A DNA stretch of 64,000 bases from positions 124,001 to 188,000 of the forward strand of contig NZ_SGOM01000004.1 in NCBI RefSeq assembly GCF_022113815.1, in the 5' to 3' direction. The notes under the pieces were generated by a model that saw only the letters and a program-made list of their open reading frames with translations, did no database searches and had not been told where the DNA came from. Each line of letters begins with the position of its first letter. Position 1 is the first letter of the stretch. Positions 10,887 through 21,341 of the stretch are shown in pieces. Source of the stretch: Vibrio cincinnatiensis (GTDB lineage Bacteria; Pseudomonadota; Gammaproteobacteria; Enterobacterales; Vibrionaceae). The position numbers were made by a program, and so were the translations under genes.

Positions 10887-12155
10887 GTGGCAAAGACGAT
10901 ACAAGCAATCCGAGGCATGAATGACTGCCTCCCAACTCAGTCTCCGCTTTGGCAAAAAGTGGAAGGCGTAGTAAAAAACGTGATCAGCGCATATGGGTAT
11001 AGTGAAGTTCGTATGCCCATCGTTGAGATGACGCATCTATTTAGCCGTGCGATTGGTGAAGTCACCGATGTGGTTGAAAAAGAAATGTACACATTTGAAG
11101 ACCGCAATGGCGATAGCTTAACGCTTCGTCCTGAAGGCACGGCGGGGTGTGTCCGTTCTGGTATTGAAAATGGTTTGCTTTATAACCAAGAGCAACGCTT
11201 ATGGTACATGGGGCCTATGTTCCGTCATGAACGTCCGCAAAAAGGCCGCTATCGCCAATTCCACCAGTGTGGTGTTGAAGTTTTTGGTATTGATGGACCA
11301 GATGTTGATGCTGAACTAATCATGATGACCGCCCGTTTATGGCGTGAATTAGGGATTGCTGAACATGTTCGCTTAGAACTTAACTCCATTGGATCATTGG
11401 AAGCTCGCACTAACTATCGCAGTGCGTTGATTGATTATTTAGAGCAATACCAAGAAGTCCTAGATGACGACTGTAAACGCCGGATGTATACCAATCCATT
11501 ACGTGTTTTAGATACGAAAAACCCAGATGTACAAGCGGTATTAGGTGATGCACCTAAACTTTCCGATTATTTGGATTTAGATTCAAAACAACATTTTGCG
11601 GATTTATGTGAACTTCTTGATGCTGCGGGTATCGAATACACCGTGAATGAACGTTTAGTTCGTGGATTAGACTATTATAACCGAACCGTTTTTGAGTGGA
11701 TAACCGAAAGCTTAGGTGCGCAAGGTACGGTATGTGGCGGCGGTCGCTATGATGGGCTTGTCGAGCAATTAGGTGGAAAATCAACACCAGCAGTTGGCTT
11801 CGCTATGGGGCTTGAGCGCTTAGTATTGATGATGGAAACCTTAGGGAATACTGAAGTTCGTCGTCCTGTGGATGTGTATATGGTTACCGCGGGTGAAGGG
11901 ACAACAATGGCTGGTATGAAACTGGCTGAACAATTACGTGAACAGTTGCCAGGGCTACGAGTGATGAACCATTGTGGTGGCGGTAGCTTTAAAAAACAGT
12001 TTAAACGTGCGGATAAAGTGGGTGCTGCGGTTGCTCTTGTGTTAGGCGAAAATGAAGTGGCAGAGCAGACCGTTGTACTCAAAGATTTAATTGGTGGTGA
12101 GCAGGCCACCTTCTCTCAAAGCGAGATAGCCAGCCAGTTGGTGCATCTTGTCTAA
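10887..12155 (+). CDS. hisS: Histidyl-tRNA synthetase
   Basis: Class II aminoacyl-tRNA synthetase charging tRNA-His. The start chosen is the GTG at 10887 ([13 protein letters not shown]), which matches the family N-terminus and lies 25 bp after ispG. An ATG at 10818 would extend 23 unconserved residues into ispG. The chosen form has 422 residues. Motif 2 ([17 protein letters not shown]), the histidine-A motif [13 protein letters not shown] and motif 3 ([11 protein letters not shown]) are intact, and the C-terminal anticodon-binding domain is present. Confidence 0.96.
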   Translation: MAKTIQAIRGMNDCLPTQSPLWQKVEGVVKNVISAYGYSEVRMPIVEMTHLFSRAIGEVTDVVEKEMYTFEDRNGDSLTLRPEGTAGCVRSGIENGLLYNQEQRLWYMGPMFRHERPQKGRYRQFHQCGVEVFGIDGPDVDAELIMMTARLWRELGIAEHVRLELNSIGSLEARTNYRSALIDYLEQYQEVLDDDCKRRMYTNPLRVLDTKNPDVQAVLGDAPKLSDYLDLDSKQHFADLCELLDAAGIEYTVNERLVRGLDYYNRTVFEWITESLGAQGTVCGGGRYDGLVEQLGGKSTPAVGFAMGLERLVLMMETLGNTEVRRPVDVYMVTAGEGTTMAGMKLAEQLREQLPGLRVMNHCGGGSFKKQFKRADKVGAAVALVLGENEVAEQTVVLKDLIGGEQATFSQSEIASQLVHLV

Positions 12156-12196
12156 AAACGCTAATTTTTGAGATTTCTGATTTAAGAGGACAGGAA

Positions 12197-12811
12197 GTGG
12201 AACTCTACGATACCGAAGAACAACAAGTTGAAGCGATCAAAGATTGGTGGAAAGAGAACGGTAAAGCCGTCATTTTAGGGGCCGTTATTGGCTTAGGTGG
12301 CCTATTTGGTTGGCGTTATTATCAACAATCAGTAACGACTAGCCAAGAAGCGGCTTCAGAAAGCTATACACAAGCAATGCAAAGTTTGGCTGCCAAAGGT
12401 ATTGATGCAGAATCAGACCTACAAGGGTTTATTGATAGTAACAATAAATCAGAATATGCGGTTTTAGCCGCGATGCAGCTAGCGAAAGTTCAGGTAGAGG
12501 CGGGTAATCTAGATGAGGCCTTAGCACAACTTGAATGGGCTAAAAATGCGACGCAAGATGCTGCGTTGAAACCTCTTTTAACTTATCGTCTTGCGCGGTT
12601 ACAAACCGAACAAGGGTTGTATGACAATGCGTTAGCTGAGCTTAAGACAATAAAAGCTGAGAGCTGGGCTGGCCGCGTTGCAGAGCTACGTGGTGATATT
12701 TCTTTACGCAGCGGAGATAAAGAGGCGGCTTATGCTGCTTATACCGAGGCACAACAGGCGAGTGATGCAAGTCAGACCTTGCAAATGAAACTGGATGATC
12801 TGGCCAGATAA
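12197..12811 (+). CDS. yfgM: YfgM family periplasmic ancillary protein
   Basis: Inner-membrane-anchored TPR-like protein that works with the PpiD chaperone near the Sec translocon. The 204-residue protein has one membrane segment at about 25-42 (AVILGAVIGLGGLFGWRYY) and helical repeats in the periplasmic part. The start is a GTG at 12197 with AGGA just upstream. Its stop is 12 bp before the bamB start, the normal arrangement. Confidence 0.94.
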   Translation: MELYDTEEQQVEAIKDWWKENGKAVILGAVIGLGGLFGWRYYQQSVTTSQEAASESYTQAMQSLAAKGIDAESDLQGFIDSNNKSEYAVLAAMQLAKVQVEAGNLDEALAQLEWAKNATQDAALKPLLTYRLARLQTEQGLYDNALAELKTIKAESWAGRVAELRGDISLRSGDKEAAYAAYTEAQQASDASQTLQMKLDDLAR

Positions 12812-12823
12812 GGGCACGAGTTG

Positions 12824-13981
12824 ATGAAGAAAATGTTCAACAAAGTGCTTTTGTCAGCGGCAATGTTAGGATTGTTGGCAGGGTGCTCAGGCGAAGAAGA
12901 AAATATCATTATGGCCCCACTTCCTCTCGTTAAGAGTGAATTTACGCCACAATCGGTGTGGCGTAGTTCAGTCGGAGATGGGGTTGGTCACTATTTCTCA
13001 AATCTTGCTCCTGAGTATGCCTACGATAAGGTTTTTGTTGCTAGCCGAGATGGCGAAGTGAAAGCCCTGAACCCTGAAAATGGCCAGTCGCTATGGCGTG
13101 TTAATTTGCGTCAAGAGATTCCGGCTCGTCTTTCTGGTGGTATTGTTGCGGCTTATGGGCAGTTATATATTGGCAGTGAAAATGGCGAAGTTATTGCGCT
13201 CGATGCTGATACTGGTGATGTTAACTGGCGGGCGAATATTGAAGGTGAAGTTCTTGCTCCCGTTGCAGCAGACAATAACTTTATTATCGTCAATAGCAGC
13301 CGTGGTATTTTAGTTGCCCTAGATGGCTTGACGGGTGAACAAAAGTGGACGATCAGTACGGAAGTCCCGAGTTTAACACTACGGGGTGATAGCCAACCAG
13401 TTACCGCATCGGGAGGCGTCTTTTGGGGAACTCCCAGTGGGCGTTTAGCTGCCGCGATTATTGACCGAGGTCAGTTGATTTGGCAGTTACCGGTAGGCCA
13501 ACCCAAAGGTGCTACTGAAATTGATCGACTCGTCGATGTGGATGCCGCTCCTCTTATCATTGGTGCAAACTTATATACGATCGGCTTTAATGGGCAGTTG
13601 ATGTCCATTGATTTACGTTCAGGTAATGCGATATGGAAACGCAACTATTCATCCACAACCGATATGGTAAGTGATGGCAGTCGTCTATTTCTCATTACCG
13701 ATAAAGATCACGTCGTTGCTGTTGATGCGCGAAGTGGAACGGAGTTGTGGAGCAATCAGCAATTGGAACACCGTTTGTTAACGGCTCCTAAAATCATTGA
13801 TGGTTATGTGGTGGTTGGCGATAGTGAAGGTTACCTACACTGGTTTGATCGCAGCAGTGGTGAATTTGTTGCACAGCAACTCATCAACGATAGTGGCTTT
13901 GCGGTAGGACCACTAGCTTTAGATGATGGGTATCTGGTGATCACTCGTGATGGTAAAGTAAAGAAACTGACGATCCGATAA
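12824..13981 (+). CDS. bamB: Outer-membrane assembly lipoprotein BamB
   Basis: Lipoprotein of the BAM complex that inserts beta-barrel proteins in the outer membrane. The ATG at 12824 is preferred over the TTG one codon earlier, giving 385 residues. A lipoprotein signal with the lipobox LLAGC is followed by an eight-bladed PQQ-like propeller with repeats such as ALNPENGQSLWR, ALDADTGDVNWR and AVDARSGTELWS. A terminator follows at 14006. Confidence 0.97.
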   Translation: MKKMFNKVLLSAAMLGLLAGCSGEEENIIMAPLPLVKSEFTPQSVWRSSVGDGVGHYFSNLAPEYAYDKVFVASRDGEVKALNPENGQSLWRVNLRQEIPARLSGGIVAAYGQLYIGSENGEVIALDADTGDVNWRANIEGEVLAPVAADNNFIIVNSSRGILVALDGLTGEQKWTISTEVPSLTLRGDSQPVTASGGVFWGTPSGRLAAAIIDRGQLIWQLPVGQPKGATEIDRLVDVDAAPLIIGANLYTIGFNGQLMSIDLRSGNAIWKRNYSSTTDMVSDGSRLFLITDKDHVVAVDARSGTELWSNQQLEHRLLTAPKIIDGYVVVGDSEGYLHWFDRSSGEFVAQQLINDSGFAVGPLALDDGYLVITRDGKVKKLTIR

Positions 13982-14005
13982 TAAATCGTGATACAATTCA
14001 CAATT

Positions 14006-14040
14006 GGCTCCTGGCTGGAAACAGTTAGGAGCCGTTTTGT
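14006..14040 (+). terminator. Rho-independent terminator after bamB
   Basis: GGCTCCT and AGGAGCC arms with a 14-base loop are followed by GTTTTGT. Confidence 0.85.
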
Positions 14041-14156
14041 TGACATAAACCTTGAGTTTATATACCCAAGTGACTTGTGAATGCTAAGCTTAGTAACAGA
14101 GTTTCGAAGTCATTTCAGTATAATTACATAAGAAAAGAATCATTATTGAGGTTGTT

Positions 14157-15644
14157 ATGATACCTGTTGTTGCTCTTGTTGGGCGTCCTAATGTAGGTAA
14201 ATCGACGTTATTTAACCGACTCACCCGTACACGAGATGCACTGGTAGCGGACTTCCCTGGTTTAACGCGTGATCGAAAATATGGTCAAGCTAAGTTAGGC
14301 GAACATGAATTTATTGTGATTGATACCGGTGGTATTGATGGCAGCGAAGAAGGCGTTGAAACAAAAATGGCTCAGCAATCGTTAGCCGCGATTGATGAAG
14401 CTGATGTTGTCCTATTTATGGTGGATGGACGTGCAGGGTTGACGGTTGCAGATGAAGCTATCGCTCAACATTTACGCCGTATTGAAAAAAATGCCATTTT
14501 AGTTGTCAATAAAGTCGATGGGATTGATGCCGATTCTGCTAGTGCCGAATTTTGGCAACTAGGTATGGGTCAACAAATGTACCATATCGCGGCGGCACAT
14601 GGCCGTGGTGTGGGGGCTTTGATTGACCGTGTATTAAGCCCTTTAGCTGAGCAAATGCAGCAACAAAATGCAGAGCTAGAAGATTTAACTCAATTTGAAG
14701 ACCGTGAACCAGAACAAGTTGAATATACCGAGGAAGAAGCGGAAGCTATTTATCAGCGTTTGCAAGATCAGCCAATTAAGTTAGCCATTATTGGCCGGCC
14801 TAATGTGGGTAAATCAACTCTAACCAACCGTATTCTTGGTGAAGAACGAGTCGTGGTGTATGACATGCCCGGCACCACGCGTGACTCTATTTACATCCCA
14901 ATGCAGCGTGATGAACGTGAGTATGTATTAATTGATACAGCAGGGGTTCGTCGCCGAAAGCGTATCAATGAAACGGTAGAGAAATTTTCTGTCGTAAAAA
15001 CTTTAAAAGCGATAGAAGATGCTAACGTCGTTTTACTTGTTGTAGATGCGCGTGAAAATATCTCCGATCAAGATTTGAGTTTATTAGGCTTCGCCCTTAA
15101 TGCGGGACGTTCTATTGTTATTGCTGTGAATAAATGGGATGGGTTAACCACAGACATAAAAGAGCGAGTGAAGAAAGAGTTGGATCGTCGCTTGGGATTT
15201 GTGGATTTTGCTCGTATTCACTTTATTTCTGCTTTACATGGTACGGGCGTTGGGCATCTATTTGAGTCTGTGCAAGAAGCTTATCGTTCTGCCACAACTC
15301 GGGTTGGAACTTCAGTGTTGACGCGTATCATGAAGATGGCGACAGATGATCACCAGCCACCACTGATTCGTGGGCGACGAGTCAAACTTAAATATGCTCA
15401 TGCTGGTGGCTATAACCCTCCAATTATTGTGATTCATGGTAACCAAGTAAATGACTTACCTGATTCATATAAACGTTATTTGATGAACTATTATCGTAAG
15501 TCATTAGATATTATGGGAACACCAATTCGAATTCAGTTCCAGAACAGTGAAAACCCATTTGAAACAAAATCGAACAAAATGACTTTATCTCAGGAGCGTA
15601 AACGCAAGCGCTTAATGAATATGGTTAAAGATCGACGCAAGTAA
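14157..15644 (+). CDS. der: Ribosome-assembly GTPase Der (EngA)
   Basis: Essential GTPase with two tandem GTPase domains, needed for 50S subunit maturation. It has 495 residues. The first P-loop is [11 protein letters not shown] near residue 9 and the second, also GRPNVGKST, is near 216. NKVDG and NKWDG base-recognition motifs and a C-terminal KH-like domain are present. GAGG precedes the ATG by six bases. A TATAAT hexamer at 14119 may be its own -10 element, since bamB ends in a terminator. Confidence 0.98.
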   Translation: MIPVVALVGRPNVGKSTLFNRLTRTRDALVADFPGLTRDRKYGQAKLGEHEFIVIDTGGIDGSEEGVETKMAQQSLAAIDEADVVLFMVDGRAGLTVADEAIAQHLRRIEKNAILVVNKVDGIDADSASAEFWQLGMGQQMYHIAAAHGRGVGALIDRVLSPLAEQMQQQNAELEDLTQFEDREPEQVEYTEEEAEAIYQRLQDQPIKLAIIGRPNVGKSTLTNRILGEERVVVYDMPGTTRDSIYIPMQRDEREYVLIDTAGVRRRKRINETVEKFSVVKTLKAIEDANVVLLVVDARENISDQDLSLLGFALNAGRSIVIAVNKWDGLTTDIKERVKKELDRRLGFVDFARIHFISALHGTGVGHLFESVQEAYRSATTRVGTSVLTRIMKMATDDHQPPLIRGRRVKLKYAHAGGYNPPIIVIHGNQVNDLPDSYKRYLMNYYRKSLDIMGTPIRIQFQNSENPFETKSNKMTLSQERKRKRLMNMVKDRRK

Positions 15645-15660
15645 ACCAACTTTATGATCC

Positions 15661-15689
15661 CAAACCCAAGCCTTATGCTTGGGTTTTTC
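15661..15689 (+). terminator. Rho-independent terminator after der
   Basis: AAACCCAAGC and GCTTGGGTTT arms are followed by TTTTC, 16 bp after the der stop. Confidence 0.92.
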
Positions 15690-16141
15690 TTTATCTAATT
15701 TTCTCCTTTATTCCAACCTCTTTGTCGGCTATGACTCCGCCATTTCTTATTCAACTTTGTCTCTTCGGGGGGAAACTTTGCCTTAGAGAGTGCCTTCGAC
15801 GGGATAGAATATTCCATTGTTTTCAGAAGAGATCGAATAATGATCTTTTTATTAAATTCTTTTTAATCTCATAAAAAATAAATTCATTGGTTTTTTTACC
15901 TGTTTAAAATCCAAATACAGGATATGTAACTTATGCTTTCGGCGTATGGTGATATAAATGTTCTTTTTAGAGGAGATCGCTGCTCATACTAAATAAAGCA
16001 AAAGATCAGCTTGTGATCTCTTAGGTGAGGAGTGATTGAAAGAATCGATGACTTATCTGTATCAAGGCGAGAGTCGGTCAGATTTGTACTCTTAAAACGT
16101 TACCGTTATTATCTAGGAAAAAATAGCCTAGGAAAGAAACC
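15690..16141. other. Non-coding stretch between der and yfgJ
   Basis: About 450 bp, AT-rich in its middle, with no supportable ORF on either strand and no strong repeat. It probably holds the yfgJ promoter. Nothing else could be recognised. Confidence 0.5.
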
Positions 16142-16363
16142 ATGAGTGCAATATGCCCACAGTGTGATCATCAACTAGAGTGGAATGGACAGTATTACTG
16201 TGTGTCATGTCAGGCGCACTATAAAAAAATAGCCTATTGCCCAGATTGTCATGTGACGTTAGAAAAACTTCAGGCGTGTGGGGCGGCTAACTATTTTTGT
16301 AATCAGTGTAATGAGTTGAAATCCAAATCACGGATTCGTGTCGAGTTTCATAAAATCGATTAA
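16142..16363 (+). CDS. yfgJ: YfgJ-family double zinc-ribbon protein
   Basis: Small protein of 73 residues with CxxC pairs at CPQC, CVSC, CPDC and CNQC, enough for two zinc ribbons. The family (DUF1407, YfgJ) is commonly found between der and xseA, as here. Its function is not established. Its stop codon overlaps the xseA stop by four bases on the opposite strand, so the two genes converge with no spacer. Confidence 0.9.
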   Translation: MSAICPQCDHQLEWNGQYYCVSCQAHYKKIAYCPDCHVTLEKLQACGAANYFCNQCNELKSKSRIRVEFHKID

Positions 16364-17691
16364 TCTACCGTGGAATGTATATACCCTTTTGCAAAGCGTG
16401 TTATCAGTTTATCCCCTGTGGTGACCTCATCAGTACAGCGGATCACTTTTCCTTGCTCATTTTGAGTAATGGAATAGCCACGCGATAGTGTCGCTAATGG
16501 GCTAACCGTATTCAGTTTATCAATGAGCAAAGCATAACGATGCTGAGAGGCGAGTAAGGCTCGCTCCATGGCTGCCGTCAGTTGGCGTTCACATAAGATC
16601 AAACGATGTTTTTGTTCTCGTAGTTGTCTTTCTGGAGAAAGTAATTGTAAACGATGATGTGACCTTGCAACATGCTGATTAACGGTCGATAAATAGCGTT
16701 GAATTGCTCGCTCTGCTCGTAAATTGAGTTCGTCTAACTGCTGTTGTTGGCGCTGCAACCGATGAATAGGATGCTGTTTATCCAACTGATGTTGTCGTTG
16801 CTTTAAATGAGCCTGTTGGTGAGTAAAATAGTAGCGTATGGCACTGGCCAGTTTATGCTGATAATTAACAAAAGTTTGTTTTTTATGGCTATTATCTCTA
16901 CTAACCATTTCAGCTGCAGCAGAGGGGGTCGGAGCTCGCATATCTGCGACAAAGTCGGCAATGGTGACATCAATCTCGTGTCCGACAGCACTAATAATCG
17001 GAATCTCACTGGCAGCAATGGTTCGAGCAACAATTTCATGGTTAAAGCACCACAAATCTTCCAGAGAACCACCGCCTCGTCCTACAATTAATACATCACA
17101 TTCTGCACGAGAGTTAGCACAACCAATGGCTTGAGCAATGTTTAATGCGGCTTCTTCTCCTTGAACCAAGGTGGGGTAAATGATCACAGGTAGGCTAGGA
17201 TCTCGCCGTTTGAGTACCTGTAAAATGTCATGCAGTGCGGCCCCTGTTTTTGAAGTAATAATGCCAACACAGTGTGGATGTTCTGGAAGCGTTTTCTTTA
17301 GCTGTTGAGAAAATAGCCCTTCTGCAGCAAGTTGCATTTTGAGTTGCTCAAATTCTTGTTGTAGCCTCCCATCTCCTTCTGGCTGCATGCTTTCGATAAT
17401 AATTTGGTAATCACCACGAGGCTCATAAAGAGAGAGGCGGGCTTTGACTAAGACTTGTTGACCATTTTGTGGTTTGAAGCGAACAAGGCGATTACTGCCT
17501 TTGAACATGGCACATTTTACTTGGGCTCGACTATCTTTGAGACTGAGATACCAATGGCCCGAAACCGGAGCTGAAAAATTGGAAATTTCACCGATTAGCC
17601 ATACCACGCCCATTTCATTTTCGAGCAACAAGCGAACTTCAGCATTCAGACGTGAGACGGTATAAATATTTTGATGAGTCAAGGAGGGCAC
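16360..17691 (-). CDS. xseA: Exodeoxyribonuclease VII large subunit
   Basis: Large subunit of exonuclease VII, which degrades single-stranded DNA to oligonucleotides with XseB. The 443-residue protein starts with GTG behind AAGGAGGG-like context on the complementary side. It has the N-terminal OB-fold (FTVSRLN-like YTVSRLNAEV, GEISNF), the catalytic core GRGGGSLEDLW and AVGHEIDVTIADF, a long coiled-coil and a C-terminal LSRGYSI motif. It is divergent from guaB. Confidence 0.97.
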   Translation of the reverse strand: MPSLTHQNIYTVSRLNAEVRLLLENEMGVVWLIGEISNFSAPVSGHWYLSLKDSRAQVKCAMFKGSNRLVRFKPQNGQQVLVKARLSLYEPRGDYQIIIESMQPEGDGRLQQEFEQLKMQLAAEGLFSQQLKKTLPEHPHCVGIITSKTGAALHDILQVLKRRDPSLPVIIYPTLVQGEEAALNIAQAIGCANSRAECDVLIVGRGGGSLEDLWCFNHEIVARTIAASEIPIISAVGHEIDVTIADFVADMRAPTPSAAAEMVSRDNSHKKQTFVNYQHKLASAIRYYFTHQQAHLKQRQHQLDKQHPIHRLQRQQQQLDELNLRAERAIQRYLSTVNQHVARSHHRLQLLSPERQLREQKHRLILCERQLTAAMERALLASQHRYALLIDKLNTVSPLATLSRGYSITQNEQGKVIRCTDEVTTGDKLITRFAKGYIHSTVD

Positions 17692-17780
17692 CGCTAATTG
17701 AACCAGACGTGAGTATGGAAATTAGCGGCAATATAATACATAGCAAGGGGGAGATTGCAAATTAAAAATAAAAAAATGAG

Positions 17781-17809
17781 TGGTCAATCGATTGCTCAGG
17801 GCGTATAAT
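17781..17809 (+). promoter_or_regulatory. Probable guaBA promoter
   Basis: A perfect TATAAT -10 lies at 17804-17809. A weak -35 (TGGTCA, 17781-17786) is 17 bp upstream, an AT-rich UP-like tract precedes it and a GC-rich discriminator (CCCTCC) follows. This layout is typical of stringently controlled promoters, as known for E. coli guaBA. No binding-protein site was assigned. Confidence 0.65.
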
Positions 17810-17901
17810 CCCTCCGCAATATCAAATCTAAATCCCTTTATTATGCGAAACGATGAAGTGGATTTAATACTCTTTAACATCTATGTTGTGAGATATTGCA
17901 A

Positions 17902-19365
17902 ATGCTACGAATTGCTAAAGAAGCACTAACCTTCGATGACGTTTTACTCGTTCCCGCACACTCTACTGTTCTTCCGAACACAGCCGATCTTCGCACTCGA
18001 CTTACCAAAAACATCACGCTAAACATTCCTATGATTTCAGCGTCTATGGATACAGTAACAGAAGCGCGCCTAGCAATTGCTCTTGCACAAGAAGGTGGCC
18101 TTGGTTTTATCCATAAGAATATGTCGATTGAACAGCAAGCAGAAGAAGTTCGCCAAGTGAAAATCTTTGAAGCTGGCGTGGTAACTAACCCTGTTACGGT
18201 TCGTCCTGATGCAACCATTGCGGATGTCATGACTTTAACAGAAAAACATGGTTTTGCTGGTTTCCCTGTTGTTTCAGAAAATAATGAATTAGTTGGGATT
18301 ATTACTGGTCGAGATGTGCGTTTTGTTACAGACCTTTCTAAATCTGTTTCGGATGTGATGACACCTAAAGATCGTTTAGCGACGGTTAAGGAAGGGGCTT
18401 CACGCGAAGATGTTCAAGAACGTATGCATAAAGCTCGTGTTGAAAAAGTTCTTGTTGTGAATGACGACTTTCAACTAACCGGTATGATCACCGCAAAAGA
18501 CTTCTACAAAGCAGAAAGCAAACCCAATGCCTGTAAAGACGAACAAGGCCGACTACGAGTTGGGGCCGCTGTTGGTGCTGCACCTGGTAATGAAGAGCGA
18601 GTAAAAGCATTGGTTGAAGCGGGCGTGGATGTTTTACTGATCGATTCTTCTCATGGTCACTCTGAAGGTGTTTTACAACGAATCCGTGAAACGCGTGCCG
18701 CTTACCCTAACTTAGACATTATTGGCGGTAATATCGCAACGGCTGATGGTGCTCGTGCTCTGATTGAAGCAGGTGTCAGCGCTGTTAAAGTGGGTATTGG
18801 CCCAGGTTCTATCTGTACCACGCGTATTGTCACAGGGGTGGGAGTTCCTCAGGTTACCGCTATCGCAGATGCGGCAGGCGTTGCCAATGAATATGGTATT
18901 CCTGTTATTGCTGATGGTGGTATTCGTTTCTCTGGTGATATTTCAAAAGCAATTGCGGCTGGTGCCTCTTGTGTGATGGTTGGTTCTATGTTTGCCGGAA
19001 CAGAAGAAGCTCCGGGTGAAGTCATCCTCTATCAAGGTCGTTCTTACAAAGCTTACCGCGGAATGGGATCGCTCGGTGCAATGTCTAAAGGATCTTCCGA
19101 TCGCTACTTCCAAACAGACAACGCTGCCGATAAATTGGTACCAGAAGGTATCGAAGGTCGTATTGCTTATAAAGGCCATCTTAAAGAGATTGTACACCAG
19201 CAGATGGGCGGCCTACGCTCATGCATGGGGCTAACGGGCTCTGCAGATATTGAAGCATTACGAACTCAAGCACAGTTTGTCCGTATTTCAGGCGCAGGCA
19301 TGAAAGAGTCTCACGTTCATGACGTACAGATTTCAAAAGAAGCCCCGAATTACCGTATGGGTTAA
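17902..19365 (+). CDS. guaB: Inosine-5'-monophosphate dehydrogenase
   Basis: Oxidises IMP to XMP with NAD, the first committed step of GMP synthesis. The ATG at 17902 ([13 protein letters not shown]) matches the family start; a TTG two codons earlier is also open. The 487 residues include a split TIM barrel with the catalytic loop [13 protein letters not shown], the CBS pair (about 90-205) and the active-site flap. It is followed by a hairpin and guaA, forming the usual guaBA operon. Confidence 0.98.
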   Translation: MLRIAKEALTFDDVLLVPAHSTVLPNTADLRTRLTKNITLNIPMISASMDTVTEARLAIALAQEGGLGFIHKNMSIEQQAEEVRQVKIFEAGVVTNPVTVRPDATIADVMTLTEKHGFAGFPVVSENNELVGIITGRDVRFVTDLSKSVSDVMTPKDRLATVKEGASREDVQERMHKARVEKVLVVNDDFQLTGMITAKDFYKAESKPNACKDEQGRLRVGAAVGAAPGNEERVKALVEAGVDVLLIDSSHGHSEGVLQRIRETRAAYPNLDIIGGNIATADGARALIEAGVSAVKVGIGPGSICTTRIVTGVGVPQVTAIADAAGVANEYGIPVIADGGIRFSGDISKAIAAGASCVMVGSMFAGTEEAPGEVILYQGRSYKAYRGMGSLGAMSKGSSDRYFQTDNAADKLVPEGIEGRIAYKGHLKEIVHQQMGGLRSCMGLTGSADIEALRTQAQFVRISGAGMKESHVHDVQISKEAPNYRMG

Positions 19366-19402
19366 ACGTAAACGTTTGCTTTTTTCCTTGATGACCTATC
19401 GA

Positions 19403-19430
19403 GAGGCGAGTAGACTCGCCTCCGTTTCTT
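19403..19430 (+). terminator. Hairpin between guaB and guaA (attenuator or weak terminator)
   Basis: Perfect 8-bp arms GAGGCGAG and CTCGCCTC with a TAGA loop are followed by CGTTTCTT. The T-run is interrupted, so partial termination or mRNA processing is more likely than full termination. Confidence 0.6.
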
Positions 19431-19456
19431 AATTTAGCTGATAAGATTGCTTAATA

Positions 19457-21034
19457 ATGACCAAGAACATTCATGATCAACGAATCCTCATTTTAGACTT
19501 CGGTTCTCAATATACTCAACTGGTTGCTCGTCGTGTCCGGGAAATCGGTGTTTACTGTGAATTATGGAGCTGGGATGTAGAAGAAGCCGATATCCGAGAA
19601 TTTAACCCTGACGGTATTATCTTGTCTGGTGGCCCAGAAAGCGTTACGGAAAGCCATTCGCCTCGTGCTCCTCAATACGTATTTGATTCCGGTGTTCCTG
19701 TGCTGGGTGTTTGCTACGGAATGCAAACGATGGCAGAACAATTGGGCGGCAAAGTTTCCGGTTCAACAGAGCGTGAATTTGGTTATGCGCAAGTGAAAGT
19801 TACCGGTGAGTCTAAACTATTTGAAGGTTTGCAAGATGCACTAGCCGAAGATGGTCGCCCTTTACTTGATGTATGGATGAGCCACGGTGATAAAGTGGTC
19901 GAGATCCCAGCAGACTTCGTTCAAATCGGTTCGACCGAAACTTGCCCTTATGCGGCTATGGCGAATGAAGAGAAGAAATACTACGGCGTTCAATTTCACC
20001 CAGAAGTGACACACTCAAAACAAGGTTTAAAAATGCTGGAAAACTTTGTTCTTGGCGCTTGTGGGTGTGAACGCCTGTGGACTTCTGAGTCGATCATTGA
20101 AGATGCGATAACTCGTATCAAAGAGCAAGTAGGCGATGATGAAGTGATCCTCGGCCTTTCTGGCGGGGTTGATTCCTCTGTTGTTGCGATGCTAGTCCAT
20201 CGTGCTATTGGCGATAAACTGACTTGTGTATTTGTCGACAATGGTCTGCTGCGTCTTAACGAAGGGCAGCAAGTGATGGATATGTTTGGCAATAAATTTG
20301 GTCTAAACATCATCAAAGTGGATGCAGAAGAACGTTTCTTAAAAGCGCTAGAAGGCAAATCAGATCCTGAAGATAAGCGTAAAACCATTGGTCATATATT
20401 TGTTGAAGTCTTTGATGAACAAGCAAAAAAACTGAAAAATGCGAAATGGTTGGCACAGGGTACTATCTACCCAGATGTTATCGAGTCGGCGGCATCAAAA
20501 ACCGGTAAAGCGCACGTCATCAAATCACACCACAACGTGGGTGGCCTGCCTGACGATATGGAAATGGGGCTAGTTGAGCCATTACGTGAGCTATTTAAAG
20601 ACGAAGTACGTAAAATTGGTCTTGAACTTGGTTTACCTTACAACATGCTTTACCGTCACCCATTCCCAGGTCCTGGTCTTGGTGTTCGAGTATTGGGTGA
20701 AATTAAGAAAGAGTACTGTGACTTGCTACGTCGTGCTGACGCTATCTTTATTGAAGAATTACACAATGCTGATTTGTACAATAAAGTGTCGCAAGCGTTT
20801 ACCGTATTTTTACCAGTACGCTCTGTCGGCGTGATGGGTGATGGCCGTAAATACGACTGGGTAGTTTCACTACGAGCGGTAGAAACCATTGATTTTATGA
20901 CCGCACACTGGGCGCATTTACCTTATGATTTCTTAGGTAAGGTGTCGAATCGAATCATTAATGAAGTCGATGGTATTTCTCGCGTGGTCTACGATATTTC
21001 TGGTAAACCACCTGCGACCATTGAGTGGGAATAA
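19457..21034 (+). CDS. guaA: GMP synthase (glutamine-hydrolysing)
   Basis: Converts XMP to GMP using glutamine nitrogen. The 525-residue protein has an N-terminal class I amidotransferase with the nucleophile in GVCYGMQ and the His/Glu pair in FHPEVTH. An ATP-pyrophosphatase domain with SGGVDSS near residue 236 and a C-terminal dimerisation domain ending PPATIEWE follow. The last 12 bases of the gene form part of attL of the island. The gene is intact because the integration repeat preserves its 3' end. Confidence 0.98.
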   Translation: MTKNIHDQRILILDFGSQYTQLVARRVREIGVYCELWSWDVEEADIREFNPDGIILSGGPESVTESHSPRAPQYVFDSGVPVLGVCYGMQTMAEQLGGKVSGSTEREFGYAQVKVTGESKLFEGLQDALAEDGRPLLDVWMSHGDKVVEIPADFVQIGSTETCPYAAMANEEKKYYGVQFHPEVTHSKQGLKMLENFVLGACGCERLWTSESIIEDAITRIKEQVGDDEVILGLSGGVDSSVVAMLVHRAIGDKLTCVFVDNGLLRLNEGQQVMDMFGNKFGLNIIKVDAEERFLKALEGKSDPEDKRKTIGHIFVEVFDEQAKKLKNAKWLAQGTIYPDVIESAASKTGKAHVIKSHHNVGGLPDDMEMGLVEPLRELFKDEVRKIGLELGLPYNMLYRHPFPGPGLGVRVLGEIKKEYCDLLRRADAIFIEELHNADLYNKVSQAFTVFLPVRSVGVMGDGRKYDWVVSLRAVETIDFMTAHWAHLPYDFLGKVSNRIINEVDGISRVVYDISGKPPATIEWE

Positions 21035-21035
21035 T
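21023..21035 (+). repeat. attL (guaA 3' end)
   Basis: GAGTGGGAATAAT spans the last codons and stop of guaA and is repeated exactly at 45555-45567. guaA is a known integration hot spot for tyrosine-recombinase islands. Confidence 0.88.
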
Positions 21036-21081
21036 CCTCCTTTAAGAAAGGTCTGGCATTAACAGGCACTAAATCATACTT

Positions 21082-21109
21082 AAGTCCGCGTAATTGCGGA
21101 CTTTTTTTG
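21082..21109 (+). terminator. Island-borne terminator replacing the guaA terminator
   Basis: AAGTCCGC and GCGGACTT arms with a 6-base loop are followed by a run of T residues, just inside attL. The original guaA terminator appears to be the one now beyond attR at 45609. Confidence 0.88.
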
Positions 21110-21341
21110 TTTTTGGCTTAGTCATTTTTGGCAATGTCTGGCAACGCCAAGCACGGTTTGACCGTGGTATTTTGATGGGTATGATTCATCGGTAATGCCA
21201 TGGATTACGCCCGATACCATGCTGAGTGTTTTTGATGGGACATGGTATTAGATTTTCATATCTATCTGTTTTGTAAGTATTAATCTCTAATTTTTTAGAG
21301 GTGTTTCAGCATGGTATTAAATAAGAATAATAGGTCGAAAC
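21110..21341. promoter_or_regulatory. Repeat-rich region upstream of the integrase
   Basis: It holds two copies of CATGGTATTA (21241 and 21310), an inverted copy ATACCATG at 21214 and two copies of TTTTGATGGG (21170 and 21230, 60 bp apart). This pattern fits integrase arm sites or operators of an excision regulator such as AlpA. No gene is present. Confidence 0.55.
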
